Source of the DNA: an uncultured Lachnospiraceae bacterium
Lineage (GTDB): Bacteria; Bacillota; Clostridia; Lachnospirales; Lachnospiraceae
Length of the DNA: 35,889 bases
NCBI GenBank assembly: GCA_948794795.1
Contig: CAQGLR010000040.1
Coordinates: forward strand, 1 to 35,889
Reading direction: 5' to 3'
This document shows, in pieces, positions 24,469 to 32,794 of this stretch (its first letter is position 1; every line of letters begins with the position of its first letter). A program made the translations under genes and the position numbers. The notes under the pieces were generated by a model. The model was not told the origin of the DNA. It saw only the letters and a program-made list of their open reading frames with translations, and did no database searches.

Positions 24469-25272
24469 CTAATATAATTTATAATTAATTATTTTTTCAG
24501 AGATGCTGGCAGAATTGTATATATCCATATATTCTTTTGCTGGCATTTCTTCTATATAATTTCTTTCAAAATGTTTTGTGACTCCTTTTTTCTCAAGCAA
24601 ATCTGCTGCTTTATTATATGCAATGGCAGCCTCTTCAATAGAAGGGTAACGGCCAGCAGTAAAGTTGCCATTAATATGTATTCGTGTAACATAACATACC
24701 TTTCCACTTTTTCTTTCGATAGTTACCCCTTGGTAAGGGTTTAATATTTCTATATTTTCATACCTGAAATCATTATTATTGCCATTGACAAAACGGAAAT
24801 CTTTGCCAGGCCTTGCAAAATTGCGTATGCCATAACGTGATGCAATATTTACCTGCATGCCATATTCTGTAACAAAAAGGTGGCGGCCCCGCCGCAGTAT
24901 AGAATGGTCAGAATAGTAAAACAGGTCATCAGCATCAAAAGTAAGTACATCCTGTTCAGAAATATAATAATTAAAAAATGTTTTTCTTAAGTATATAGGT
25001 GTTTTAATATAAATCCCGTTATTTTTAAAATTGTTAAGTACAACCCATTTACTAAACGGAAGCATCCTGCATAAGCTGGCAGAATAATTATCGGGTGTAA
25101 ATATATTGCTGTTGTTAATAATTTCTACTGCGTCAAGGTAGGCGTAGTGTGCCTGCTCCTCACTTTTGAAACTTCCAAGGCTTATATGTTTTGAACGGAA
25201 TGTTATGGAAGCCCTGTAAGAAATACTTCCATCCTTTTTAGATGATTTATATACACCTGGCAGCATCTTCAT
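24469..25272 (-). CDS. AP2-domain protein with HNH-like central region
   Basis: A 267-residue protein with two AP2/ERF-type DNA-binding modules. The first is residues 6-48 (GVYKSSKKDGSISYRASI, then LGSFKSEEQAHYAYLDA). The second is 182-231 (GVTIERKSGKVCYVTRI, then AGRYPSIEEAAIAYNKAADLL). Between them, FRFVNGNNNDFRYENIEIL (before 181) resembles the end of an HNH homing-endonuclease fold (NGDxxDNRxENL), but I cannot see a clear catalytic histidine. The start at 25272 follows GGAG at 7 bases; the frame is open to 25374. AP2-HNH proteins in bacteria and phages are often mobile nucleases; loss of the catalytic core would leave a DNA-binding protein. It stands alone beside a damaged palindrome copy. 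Confidence 0.85.
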   Translation of the reverse strand: MKMLPGVYKSSKKDGSISYRASITFRSKHISLGSFKSEEQAHYAYLDAVEIINNSNIFTPDNYSASLCRMLPFSKWVVLNNFKNNGIYIKTPIYLRKTFFNYYISEQDVLTFDADDLFYYSDHSILRRGRHLFVTEYGMQVNIASRYGIRNFARPGKDFRFVNGNNNDFRYENIEILNPYQGVTIERKSGKVCYVTRIHINGNFTAGRYPSIEEAAIAYNKAADLLEKKGVTKHFERNYIEEMPAKEYMDIYNSASISEKIINYKLY

Positions 25273-25331
25273 AAATTTTCTCCATATAACCATATTATTT
25301 TGGGTATAGTATATAAGAATTATAACATATA

Positions 25332-25351
25332 AAGAGAACAGCAGTTCTCTT
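25332..25351 (-). terminator. Hairpin at the 3' end of the 2H phosphoesterase gene
   Basis: On the minus strand AAGAGAAC-TGCT-GTTCTCTT forms a perfect 8-bp stem overlapping the stop codon, followed by TATATGTTATAAT. The T-content is moderate, so this may be a weak terminator before the AP2-like gene. Confidence 0.4.
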
Positions 25352-25880
25352 ATTCTTCTAATTCCCATGAACAAAGTTCTTTATATGGTTCAGTTCTTGC
25401 TAATGTAATCTTTTCTACTGCTGCTCCAAATGCACTAAACTTTTCCTGTACAACAGCAAATGCCTCTTTTAATGTATCTGGAGTTAACTTTACTGCAACT
25501 GCTGCATGAGGGACCCACTGGTTTGGCAGATATTGTCCTCTGTTGCCAACATCAGCATACTTTAATAATCTTTCATTTACTGTCCTGCATGTATTTTGTA
25601 AGAATTCATTCATTACTGGACCAAGATAAATAACAAGCGGATTAAATACGCCAATATTAGCAAAGTAAATAAAATCTTTATTCACTAATTCCGCAACACT
25701 TTTCATTTCTAAGAGCAGCGCTTCTTCGTTATCACTAACAAGGGCAGAAACAGTTATATGAGGTGGGATTTTTATTTGTTTCATATAATCACACCCTGTT
25801 ATCTCTGCAACTTCATCAATCAGCTCCTGTATTTTATTTTCAGTTTCTCTGTCAAATTTTAATACTACTGCATAATTCAT
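25350..25880 (-). CDS. 2H phosphoesterase / 2'-5' RNA ligase-like protein
   Basis: A 176-residue protein of the LigT/YjcG-like two-histidine superfamily, which open cyclic phosphates or 2'-5' linkages in RNA or nucleotides. The first motif is P-P-H41-I-T43 (IPPHITVSAL). The second is W-V-P-H125-A-A127, where the usual HxT/S reads HAA, so one catalytic hydroxyl is missing or supplied elsewhere. The ATG at 25880 is preferred to the open frame extending to 25928, with AGGAAG about 9 bases before it. It is read away from the SleB-type gene. The substrate is unknown. Confidence 0.85.
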   Translation of the reverse strand: MNYAVVLKFDRETENKIQELIDEVAEITGCDYMKQIKIPPHITVSALVSDNEEALLLEMKSVAELVNKDFIYFANIGVFNPLVIYLGPVMNEFLQNTCRTVNERLLKYADVGNRGQYLPNQWVPHAAVAVKLTPDTLKEAFAVVQEKFSAFGAAVEKITLARTEPYKELCSWELEE

Positions 25881-26257
25881 AATATCAGGCTTCCTTTTGT
25901 TTTTACATTTTCCATTTGCGTGTGGCACTTACAGCCCTGGGTTATATTTCTAACAGTATACCACAATCACACTCCTATTTCTATCTGGTTTTCATTAAAT
26001 TTCTTCCTCCCTCCGTTTAGTTCTGCCATGTTGTTTGTCATAAAGTCTTGTATAAATAATCCTTTTTCAGTAAATAGTCAAAGAAAACAAAGATTAATTT
26101 GTAAAAAATTCATAAAAATGTAAATAGAGTGAATAAAAATTTAAAAAGTTCATATAATTTGTAATAGTTTTGTAACAAAAATTAATTTTATTTAATATTT
26201 TAAGACAGAAACTACAAACGTACTACGCGCAAAACAGGCGCAGAAATGAGGTAATGT
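25881..26257. other. Divergent AT-rich intergenic region
   Basis: Between the 2H phosphoesterase (minus) and the SleB-type gene (plus) I see no coding frame with a ribosome site. TATAAT at 26153-26158 may be a -10 for the SleB-type gene with a poor -35. A small hairpin GCGC-AAAACAG-GCGC (26227-26241) lies just before the weak ribosome site GAGGTAA. I looked for the c-di-AMP ydaO riboswitch, which often precedes wall-hydrolase genes, and did not find its conserved blocks. Confidence 0.4.
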
Positions 26258-26905
26258 ATGAAAAAAGTAACAAAAGGAGCATTGGCAGCAGTTACAGCAG
26301 TAAGTGTATCACTTATACCAGCAGCCGCCAGCAATGCAGCAGTAACAGTACCTGCAGCAGTGAATGATGCTTCTTCACAAAGGGTAGTTATATTACAGCC
26401 AGAAAGCAGTGTTATGGAAAATGTCGGCAATTATAACAGAATCCAGAGACTTAGTGACTACCATGAAAAACGTGCACAAATACAGGAGGCAGCACGTATC
26501 AAAAAATGCTGTGGCGTGTCTGTATCAGCAGCTGACAGGATTATACTTGAAAGGATTGTAGAAGCAGAGGCTGGTGGTGAAGACCATAAAGGAAAAGTGC
26601 TTGTAGCAAATGTTGTATTAAACAGGGTTAAAAGCAAGTCATTCCCTTCCACTATCAGGGAAGTAGTTTTTGCACACAGGGGGTCAACTTACCAGTTTTC
26701 ACCAATACACGATGGAAGATATTATACAGTTGATGTATCACAAGATACAAAAGATGCTGTAGATGATGCATTAAATGGTGTTGACCCTTCACAAGGTGCA
26801 CTTTACTTTATGGAAAGGGCATATGCTGATGCAGATAATGCTTCATGGTTTGACAGATGCCTTACAAGATTATTTGGCTACCATTGCCATGAATTTTATA
26901 AATAA
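26258..26905 (+). CDS. Secreted cell-wall hydrolase, SleB (Hydrolase_2) domain
   Basis: A 215-residue exported protein. The signal peptide is about 1-28 (KKVTKGALAAVTAVSVSLIPAAASNAA). A short variable segment follows, then a SleB-type domain from about 95 to 213 (RIILERIVEAEAGGEDHKGK, VLVANVVLNRVKSKSFPSTI, then YQFSPIHDG). The second glutamate in EAEAGG is the expected lytic-transglycosylase acid. SleB enzymes cut spore cortex muramic-lactam; close relatives remodel the vegetative wall. There is no peptidoglycan-binding domain and no ypeB partner, so this is more likely a general cortex- or wall-lytic enzyme than SleB itself. A clear terminator follows. Confidence 0.9.
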   Translation: MKKVTKGALAAVTAVSVSLIPAAASNAAVTVPAAVNDASSQRVVILQPESSVMENVGNYNRIQRLSDYHEKRAQIQEAARIKKCCGVSVSAADRIILERIVEAEAGGEDHKGKVLVANVVLNRVKSKSFPSTIREVVFAHRGSTYQFSPIHDGRYYTVDVSQDTKDAVDDALNGVDPSQGALYFMERAYADADNASWFDRCLTRLFGYHCHEFYK

Positions 26906-26956
26906 ATAAGCAATAATTTCTAATTATCCACATCTGTAAATATTGTGGTTCTTATC

Positions 26957-26998
26957 CAGGGCATATTGTATTTTATACTAATATGCCCTGTTCAATTA
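26957..26998 (+). terminator. Intrinsic terminator after the SleB-type gene
   Basis: CAGGGCATATT (26957-26967) pairs with AATATGCCCTG (26980-26990). GTA/TAC extends the helix past one bulged T, and TTCAATTATTT follows. Confidence 0.75.
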
Positions 26999-27044
26999 TT
27001 TGTAACTTTTGTAATATTTTGACATAAAATTTTAACATGGGTTC

Positions 27045-27073
27045 TTGAAAAATACATAATGTTATTGTATAAT
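27045..27073 (+). promoter_or_regulatory. Sigma-A promoter of thrC
   Basis: -35 TTGAAA (27045-27050), a 17-base spacer and a perfect -10 TATAAT (27068-27073). Start of transcription near 27080. Confidence 0.85.
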
Positions 27074-27096
27074 ATATCCCATGTTTGAAAAAATTG

Positions 27097-27119
27097 TCCT
27101 GCTGTAATAAACAGCAGGA
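27097..27119 (+). promoter_or_regulatory. Stem-loop in the thrC leader
   Basis: TCCTGCTG (27097-27104) pairs perfectly with CAGCAGGA (27112-27119) around TAATAAA, about 17 bases after the predicted transcript start. No U-tract follows. It is most simply a 5' mRNA stabiliser; no T-box sequence is present. Confidence 0.55.
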
Positions 27120-27182
27120 AGACCGGAATAACTTACATATACAGATATGTTGCTATATTTATTTGGCAGAATGGAGGAAATA

Positions 27183-28670
27183 ATGGAACTTATGTATCAA
27201 AGTACACGTAGTGAAGGAACAAAGGTAACTGCATCACAGGCAATTTTAAAAGGCCTTGCTGGTGATGGCGGCCTGTTTGTGCCAGAAAGCATACCAGCTC
27301 TTGATATTTCTTTGGACACTGTATCAAAGATGTCTTACAAAGAAACTGCTTATGAAGTAATGAAGCTGTTTTTCACAGACTTTACAGAAGAAGAGCTGAA
27401 AGACTGTATCAGAAAGGCATATGATGATAAGTTTGATACTAAGGAAATTGCACCATTAGCAGAGAAAGCAGGAGTTTATTACCTGGAGCTCTTTCATGGT
27501 GCTACCATTGCATTTAAAGATATGGCTCTTTCTATACTGCCACATCTGCTTGTAACATCAGCAAAGAAAAATAATATTAAAAATGAAATTGTAATACTTA
27601 CAGCTACATCAGGTGATACAGGAAAAGCAGCACTTGCTGGTTTTGCAGATGTAAAAGGGACAAAGATTATTGTGTTCTATCCTAAGAACGGGGTAAGCAG
27701 GATACAGGAACGCCAGATGGTTACACAGAAAGGTTCTAATACACACGTTATAGGTATTACAGGTAATTTTGATGATGCACAGAGTGGTGTCAAAGCTATG
27801 TTTAATAATAAAGAACTTGCACAGGTTATGGAGAGCAAAGGATACCAGTTCTCTTCTGCAAATTCTATTAATATAGGCCGTCTTGTGCCACAGGTTGTAT
27901 ATTATGTATACTCATATGCAAAACTGCTTGCCAAGGGTGCAGTAAAAGAAGGGGAACCTGTTAATTTTGTAGTTCCTACAGGGAATTTTGGAAATATACT
28001 TGCTGCATACTATGCTAAAAACATGGGTATTCCTGTTGGAAAGCTTATATGTGCATCAAATGAGAACAAAGTATTATTTGATTTCTTTGAAACTGGAACA
28101 TATGACAAGAACAGGGAATTTGTACTTACATCATCACCATCTATGGATATACTTGTTTCAAGTAACCTTGAGCGCCTGGTATTTAAGATAGCAGGGGAAG
28201 ATGCAAAGGCAACAGCAGATATGATGGACGCCCTTTCAAATAATGGGAAATATGTTATTACAGACAGTATGAAAGCACAGCTTAAGGATTTTGAAAGCGG
28301 ATGGGCAGGAGAGGACCAGACATTTGCTGAAATCAGGAGAGTGTATAATGAAACAGGCTATGTAATGGATACACATACAGCTGTTGCATCAGCAGTATAC
28401 CATGATTATAAAGAAAGGACAGGCGACAATACAGTAACAGTAATTGCATCAACAGCAAGCCCTTATAAGTTTGGTACAAGTGTTATGGGGGCTATAGACA
28501 GTAAATATAAGGATATGGACGATTTTGTGCTTATTGATGAATTAAGCAAAGTTTCAAAGACAAATATTCCAAAAGCAGTAGAGGAGATACGCCAGGCTCC
28601 AGTACTGCATACAACAGTATGTGAAACACAGGATATGCAGAAATCTGTAGAAAAAATATTAGGCATATAG
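27183..28670 (+). CDS. thrC: Threonine synthase
   Basis: Converts O-phosphohomoserine to threonine with PLP. The protein is 495 residues from the ATG at 27183, preceded by GGAGG (27173-27177); the in-frame ATG at 27147 lies ahead of that site. The N-terminus (YQSTRSEGTKVTASQAILKG, then GDGGLFVPESIP) and ELFHGATIAFKD with PLP lysine K112 are diagnostic. ATSGDTGKAAL binds the cofactor phosphate. It is of the longer type also found in E. coli and yeast, not the shorter Bacillus type. It has its own promoter and is not linked to hom or thrB here. Confidence 0.96.
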   Translation: MELMYQSTRSEGTKVTASQAILKGLAGDGGLFVPESIPALDISLDTVSKMSYKETAYEVMKLFFTDFTEEELKDCIRKAYDDKFDTKEIAPLAEKAGVYYLELFHGATIAFKDMALSILPHLLVTSAKKNNIKNEIVILTATSGDTGKAALAGFADVKGTKIIVFYPKNGVSRIQERQMVTQKGSNTHVIGITGNFDDAQSGVKAMFNNKELAQVMESKGYQFSSANSINIGRLVPQVVYYVYSYAKLLAKGAVKEGEPVNFVVPTGNFGNILAAYYAKNMGIPVGKLICASNENKVLFDFFETGTYDKNREFVLTSSPSMDILVSSNLERLVFKIAGEDAKATADMMDALSNNGKYVITDSMKAQLKDFESGWAGEDQTFAEIRRVYNETGYVMDTHTAVASAVYHDYKERTGDNTVTVIASTASPYKFGTSVMGAIDSKYKDMDDFVLIDELSKVSKTNIPKAVEEIRQAPVLHTTVCETQDMQKSVEKILGI

Positions 28671-28842
28671 ATAAAACCAGGGATTTTGCTGGAATGTAGT
28701 TTTAAGGGTGGCTAAATTAATTTATAAACTATTGAAGTACACATAAGTACAGAGGAGGCATCATATATATATCAGTGTTTTATGTTATATGTATGGTGCT
28801 TATTTAATTATGTACCGGAATATTCCAAACTGGAGGAAATGT

Positions 28843-30804
28843 ATGAAGAAATTTAGCAAATGGTATAAAAGGGTGGTATGTATTTTAGTTATATCATCAC
28901 TGATATGTTCTGTTTCAAATGTAACAGAAGTAGCTGCAGAAACCAGTGAGCCTTTTAAAGATGTGGTACTGGAAACTACATTAAAAAGCCTGGCCAGTAT
29001 ATTCCGCCAGATGCAGGAAGATACTAAAGATGCAGAAGAAGTACAGGAACCAGAAATTACTGTACAACCAGAAGGGACACAGGAACCAGCAGTTACAGCA
29101 CAGCCAGAGGGGACACCAGAACCAGGAATTACCACACAGCCAGAAGGGACGCAGGAACCAGCAGTTACTATGCCGCCAGGGGAAACACAGGAACCGGCAG
29201 TTACACAAGAACCAGAGGTGACACAAGAACCAGCAGTAACGCAAGAGCCATCTATAACATCGGAACCTGTTGTAACACCAGAGCCAACGGCAACTCCAGG
29301 ACCAGTAGTGACCCCGGAACCAACAGCCAGGCCAACGGCTGCTCCTGTAGTGGACAAAACACCAATTAAAATATCTGTCCGTAAAAAGGGCAAGGATAAG
29401 TTTGTTGTTTCATGGCAGAAAAGAAAGTCTGCTGGCCAGTATAAGTTATGGCAGAAAAAACAGGGTGCTAAAAAGTGGAAAGAAATTAAGACAACAAAAA
29501 AAATAAATTATACTGTTAAAATAAAGCCAGGCAGGTATTATAAATATAAGGTTACAGCTATATATGGCAAGAAGAAAGTTATAGGCAGGTCTGGAACTAT
29601 AACTGCATGTATACCAGTTGATGCAAAAAGTATTTCATATAAAAGGATTGCAAGCCGTAAAATCAGTATTTCATGGATAAAAGGAAAGGGCACAAAGAAG
29701 TTTATAGTTTACAGAAAACCACCAGATGGTAATTTTAAAAAGGTTGCTATAATTAATAAAGCAAACTATAAGGATTTAAAAGTAGCTATAGGGAAAAAAT
29801 ATGTGTACAAGATTATTCCTGTATATGAAAATGATAAGGTTAAAATATATGGTTCTAATACATATATAAGGGTTTTTTTAAGGGATGAGGTAGATACAGG
29901 ACTTCAGAATTATAGTTATAAAGAGCTTGGGGAAGATATAAATGCCCTTAAGAAGCTTTATGGAAGCCGTTTTAATTATAATATTATAGGCCAGTCAGCT
30001 GATGAGAGGAATATTTATGAAATTGTAATTGGCAACCAGGATTCGGGCCAGGCAATACTTATAGTTGCAGAACTTCATGCCAGGGAGTATATGACATCAC
30101 AGCTATGTATGAAACAGATAGAGTATTACCTGCAGAATTATAATGAGGAGATTGGCGGTGTTAAAGTTTCAGATGTGCTTGGAAGAATAGCAATCCATTA
30201 TGTGCCAATGGCTAACCCTGATGGTGCTGCAATATCACAGTATGGTTTTTCTGCTATCAGGAATACTTCATTGAGGAAAAAACTTTTGAAAATGCCAGGT
30301 GCAGGAAATCCTTCTTTTTGGAAAGCAAATGCACGTGGGGTAGATTTAAATAAAAATTATCCATATGAATATATTGCAAGGCAGGGCAGGCGTGGCAGCC
30401 AGGGGTATACAGGACCTAAGAAGTGTAGTGAACCTGAAACAATGGCTATAATAAACCTGATAAATAAGCTTAAGAAAAGTGTAACAGTCAGAGGAGAAAT
30501 TAATTACCATGCAACAGGTTCAATAATTTTTGGCGATTATGAAGGGCCTTTGAAAAAGGCTATTACAGATATGTATGAACTTGCATGTAATATAACAGGT
30601 TATGCAAGTTCTGCTGGTTATTCAGGTGATAGCAAATCAGTGGGAAACTTACGTGAGTTTGTTATGTATAAAAAGAACCTTCCTAGTATTACACTTGAAA
30701 TAGGGACAAAACCATGCCCTCTTCCAATAAGTGAGTTCAGGGAAATATGGAAGAAGAATAAAGACCTTATTTTGCTGGAAGCAGACCTGCTGGCTGGTGA
30801 GTAA
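28843..30804 (+). CDS. Secreted M14-family zinc carboxypeptidase with repetitive linker and Fn3-like domains
   Basis: A 653-residue exported protein with a signal peptide at about 1-33. A Pro/Glu/Thr repeat linker (about 66-170) follows, then two Fn3-like modules with conserved Tyr-Lys-Trp patterns (about 175-350), then the M14 catalytic domain. Zinc ligands are H412 and E415 (in LHARE) and H556 (INYHATG); the catalytic base is E619 (ITLEIG). The usual N-R substrate-carboxylate pair reads N503-K504 (VDLNKNYP). GGAGGA precedes the ATG. Family members cleave C-terminal residues or, in the clostridial gamma-D-Glu-mDAP group, wall peptides. The linker suggests projection through the wall. Confidence 0.92.
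   Translation: MKKFSKWYKRVVCILVISSLICSVSNVTEVAAETSEPFKDVVLETTLKSLASIFRQMQEDTKDAEEVQEPEITVQPEGTQEPAVTAQPEGTPEPGITTQPEGTQEPAVTMPPGETQEPAVTQEPEVTQEPAVTQEPSITSEPVVTPEPTATPGPVVTPEPTARPTAAPVVDKTPIKISVRKKGKDKFVVSWQKRKSAGQYKLWQKKQGAKKWKEIKTTKKINYTVKIKPGRYYKYKVTAIYGKKKVIGRSGTITACIPVDAKSISYKRIASRKISISWIKGKGTKKFIVYRKPPDGNFKKVAIINKANYKDLKVAIGKKYVYKIIPVYENDKVKIYGSNTYIRVFLRDEVDTGLQNYSYKELGEDINALKKLYGSRFNYNIIGQSADERNIYEIVIGNQDSGQAILIVAELHAREYMTSQLCMKQIEYYLQNYNEEIGGVKVSDVLGRIAIHYVPMANPDGAAISQYGFSAIRNTSLRKKLLKMPGAGNPSFWKANARGVDLNKNYPYEYIARQGRRGSQGYTGPKKCSEPETMAIINLINKLKKSVTVRGEINYHATGSIIFGDYEGPLKKAITDMYELACNITGYASSAGYSGDSKSVGNLREFVMYKKNLPSITLEIGTKPCPLPISEFREIWKKNKDLILLEADLLAGE
29045..29345 (+). repeat. In-frame tandem repeats encoding the Pro/Glu/Thr linker
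   Basis: Degenerate 18- to 36-base units built on CAGCCAGAAGGGACACAG / GAACCAGCAGTTACA encode QPEGTQEPAVT-like units, shortening to QEPAVT and then TPEPTATP. Unit number probably varies between strains. Confidence 0.8.
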
Positions 30805-30808
30805 CCTG

Positions 30809-30970
30809 ATGGTTTATGGATATTGTAATGCAGATAAAGGGATTTATTATTACAATACTTATGATAACCACCAGATAACTGCAATAAATATGCATAATGA
30901 AAACCTTGATGGAGATTTGTTAATAAAATATCCACTTATACAAGAAGAACAGTTTAAAATGCAGAACTGA
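30809..30970 (+). CDS. Possible small ORF of 53 codons (hypothetical)
   Basis: Begins 4 bases after the carboxypeptidase stop, with only a weak GGTGA in front. The peptide (MVYGYCNADKGIYYYNTYDN, then HQITAINMHNENLDG) has no recognisable domain, no signal and no repeats. Codon use is like the neighbours, but the length and the poor ribosome site make it doubtful. It could be a translated remnant or a genuine small protein coupled to the upstream gene. The rest of 30805-31115 holds a stem-loop at 31024-31066. Confidence 0.3.
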   Translation: MVYGYCNADKGIYYYNTYDNHQITAINMHNENLDGDLLIKYPLIQEEQFKMQN

Positions 30971-31023
30971 ATTTATATAAATAATAAAAATATTATAAGT
31001 GCTTTATATAAATTTTTTTAATT

Positions 31024-31066
31024 TGCCAGAAAATAAGAAGGAGGGAGTCATATTTTCAATCTGGCA
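31024..31066 (+). promoter_or_regulatory. Stem-loop ahead of the SpoIID-domain gene
   Basis: TGCCAGAAAATA (31024-31035) pairs with TATTT (31051-31055) and TCTGGCA (31060-31066) with a small bulge. The AATTTGCCAGA start is shared with the arm of the palindromic repeat family, possibly by chance. The loop holds a GGAGGG sequence. Confidence 0.35.
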
Positions 31067-31115
31067 GCATATAATTAATAAGATAGAGTAATACAAATTG
31101 ATAAGGGGAGAAATA

Positions 31116-32729
31116 ATGGACAAGAAAAAGATTAAGTTAATGTTTGTACTGTCGGTTTTCTGTATTATTTGTGTGGTGTCAGAAGCAGAAGTAAGGGAGT
31201 ACAAGGAATCAGGCGCTGCTGAAAATACTGGAAGCACTACAGTAATGGTAAGCCGCCAGGAACAACAGGACACTACAGTAAGTACAGGAATAGCTGCCAG
31301 CGGGCCTGCCGTGGCAAGTAGTGAAGAAAGCGGGGAGAACAAAGGCACAGCTGTTCCTGTGCATACTAAAAGGCCAGTGCAGATTGTACAGGCATGGCGT
31401 GCTGCAGCTTCTGAGAAAGTCAGGGTTATTATAACAACAAATAATTTTGACAGTTATTACCACAATACAGTAAAGCTTACATGTGGTAATGATTTTACAA
31501 TTACTTGCGGGGATAGTACAAAAACTTACAAAGCAGGTAAAAAAGTTTCCTTTAACCTTTCAGATAAGTCTGTAAAGAAGAAGAAATTTGTTGTAGCCTC
31601 AACAGGTGATGCAAGGATTAAACTGCTTTCATTAAAAAGGCAGGCAATAAATCCGCTATACCGTGGTACTATTGAAGTGAAATGGACTGGCAGGGGATTT
31701 CTTATAACTAATGAACTGCCGCTTGAACAGTATCTGTATGCTGTAGTACCAAGTGAGATGTCTACAGGAAACCGTATGGAAGCGCTTAAGGCACAGGCTG
31801 TATGTGCAAGAAGTTATACATATAACCAGATTAATGCAGAAAGGTATAAGGAATATAATGCAGACCTTGATGACAGCACAGCATGCCAGGTATATAATAA
31901 TATACCTGAAGATGAACGTTCAAGAAAAGCTGTGGATTCTACATTTGAGGAAGTAATTACAAGTAAAGGGAAAATTATTGTTGCATATTACTTTTCTACA
32001 TCATGGGGCTATACAGCAGATGGACAGGATGTGTGGAATACACCTGGTGAAGTTTCTTATCTGAAAAGCAGGCCACAGCTGCGTAATGGAAAGGACAGTA
32101 CAAGTACAGACCTTTCAGATGAAAATGCTTTCAGGCAGTTTATTAATTCTGGAAGCAAAGATGCATATGAGAGCAGTGATGACTGGTACAGATGGAGTAT
32201 AACATTTAATGCAGACAAGTTAAGTGAAAGGATTGACTCAGCATTGTATAACTGTTATCTGTCTGATAAGTCACTTGTATTGTCCCAGAATAATAACGGC
32301 AAATATGAAGAGAAACCTTTAAAAAGCATAGGCAGGATAAAGAAACTGCGTGTTGAGAAAAGGGAAGACAGCGGGCTTGTTACAGAGCTTGTAATTGTTG
32401 GTACAAATAATGTTGTTAAAGTATGTACACAGTACAATATAAGGAAAGTGCTTGCTCCAGTATATGAAAAGATAAAGAGAAAAAGTGGTGAGAGTATTTC
32501 TTCATATTCTATGCTTCCAAGTGCAGCATTTTATATTGATGATATAAAGACAAAAAAAGGTGTTTCATTTAAAATAACAGGCGGAGGTTTTGGGCATGGT
32601 GCAGGCCTTAGCCAGTCTGGGGCAGCAGCCATGGCACAGTCTGGCAAGGAATATGTGGATATACTTGAACATTTCTTTACAGGAGCAAAAGTAAAGAGTG
32701 TAAAAAAGACTGGAAGTGCTGATAATTAA
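31116..32729 (+). CDS. SpoIID/LytB-domain protein (probable peptidoglycan lytic enzyme)
   Basis: A 537-residue exported protein. The hydrophobic N-terminus (KKIKLMFVLSVFCIICVVS) is an anchor or signal. A Ser/Thr/Gly-rich stretch (about 30-85) follows, then a beta-rich region and the SpoIID domain. Diagnostic motifs are LPLEQYLYAVVPSEMS with the catalytic-type glutamate, ALKAQAVCARSYT, AYYFSTSWGYTAD and the final GGGFGHGAGLSQSGA. SpoIID is a lytic transglycosylase needed for engulfment in sporulation; this longer version with an extra N-terminal part is more like LytB or a vegetative relative. GGGGAG at 31104-31109 fixes the start. A strong hairpin terminates it. Confidence 0.92.
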   Translation: MDKKKIKLMFVLSVFCIICVVSEAEVREYKESGAAENTGSTTVMVSRQEQQDTTVSTGIAASGPAVASSEESGENKGTAVPVHTKRPVQIVQAWRAAASEKVRVIITTNNFDSYYHNTVKLTCGNDFTITCGDSTKTYKAGKKVSFNLSDKSVKKKKFVVASTGDARIKLLSLKRQAINPLYRGTIEVKWTGRGFLITNELPLEQYLYAVVPSEMSTGNRMEALKAQAVCARSYTYNQINAERYKEYNADLDDSTACQVYNNIPEDERSRKAVDSTFEEVITSKGKIIVAYYFSTSWGYTADGQDVWNTPGEVSYLKSRPQLRNGKDSTSTDLSDENAFRQFINSGSKDAYESSDDWYRWSITFNADKLSERIDSALYNCYLSDKSLVLSQNNNGKYEEKPLKSIGRIKKLRVEKREDSGLVTELVIVGTNNVVKVCTQYNIRKVLAPVYEKIKRKSGESISSYSMLPSAAFYIDDIKTKKGVSFKITGGGFGHGAGLSQSGAAAMAQSGKEYVDILEHFFTGAKVKSVKKTGSADN

Positions 32730-32732
32730 TAA

Positions 32733-32788
32733 AAAGGAGCTGTTATAAAGCAAAAACTATATATGTCATGCTTTATAACAGCTCCTTT
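32733..32788. terminator. Bidirectional terminator, perfect 20-bp stem
   Basis: Bases 32733-32752 pair without mismatch with 32769-32788, around a 16-base loop. A-rich sequence precedes and TTTAGTATTTTA follows, so it can serve both the SpoIID-domain gene (plus) and the YihY gene (minus). Confidence 0.9.
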
Positions 32789-32794
32789 AGTATT

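Noticed and set aside
25881..26257. ydaO-type c-di-AMP riboswitch ahead of the SleB-type gene
   Set aside because: The conserved blocks of that riboswitch are absent despite the suggestive gene context.
29045..29345. CRISPR-like repeats
   Set aside because: The repeats are degenerate, in frame and spacerless, and encode a Pro/Glu/Thr linker.
28800..29393. 197-codon open frame antisense to the carboxypeptidase repeats
   Set aside because: A Gly/Ser/Val/Thr repeat sequence that simply mirrors the Pro/Glu/Thr linker repeats.
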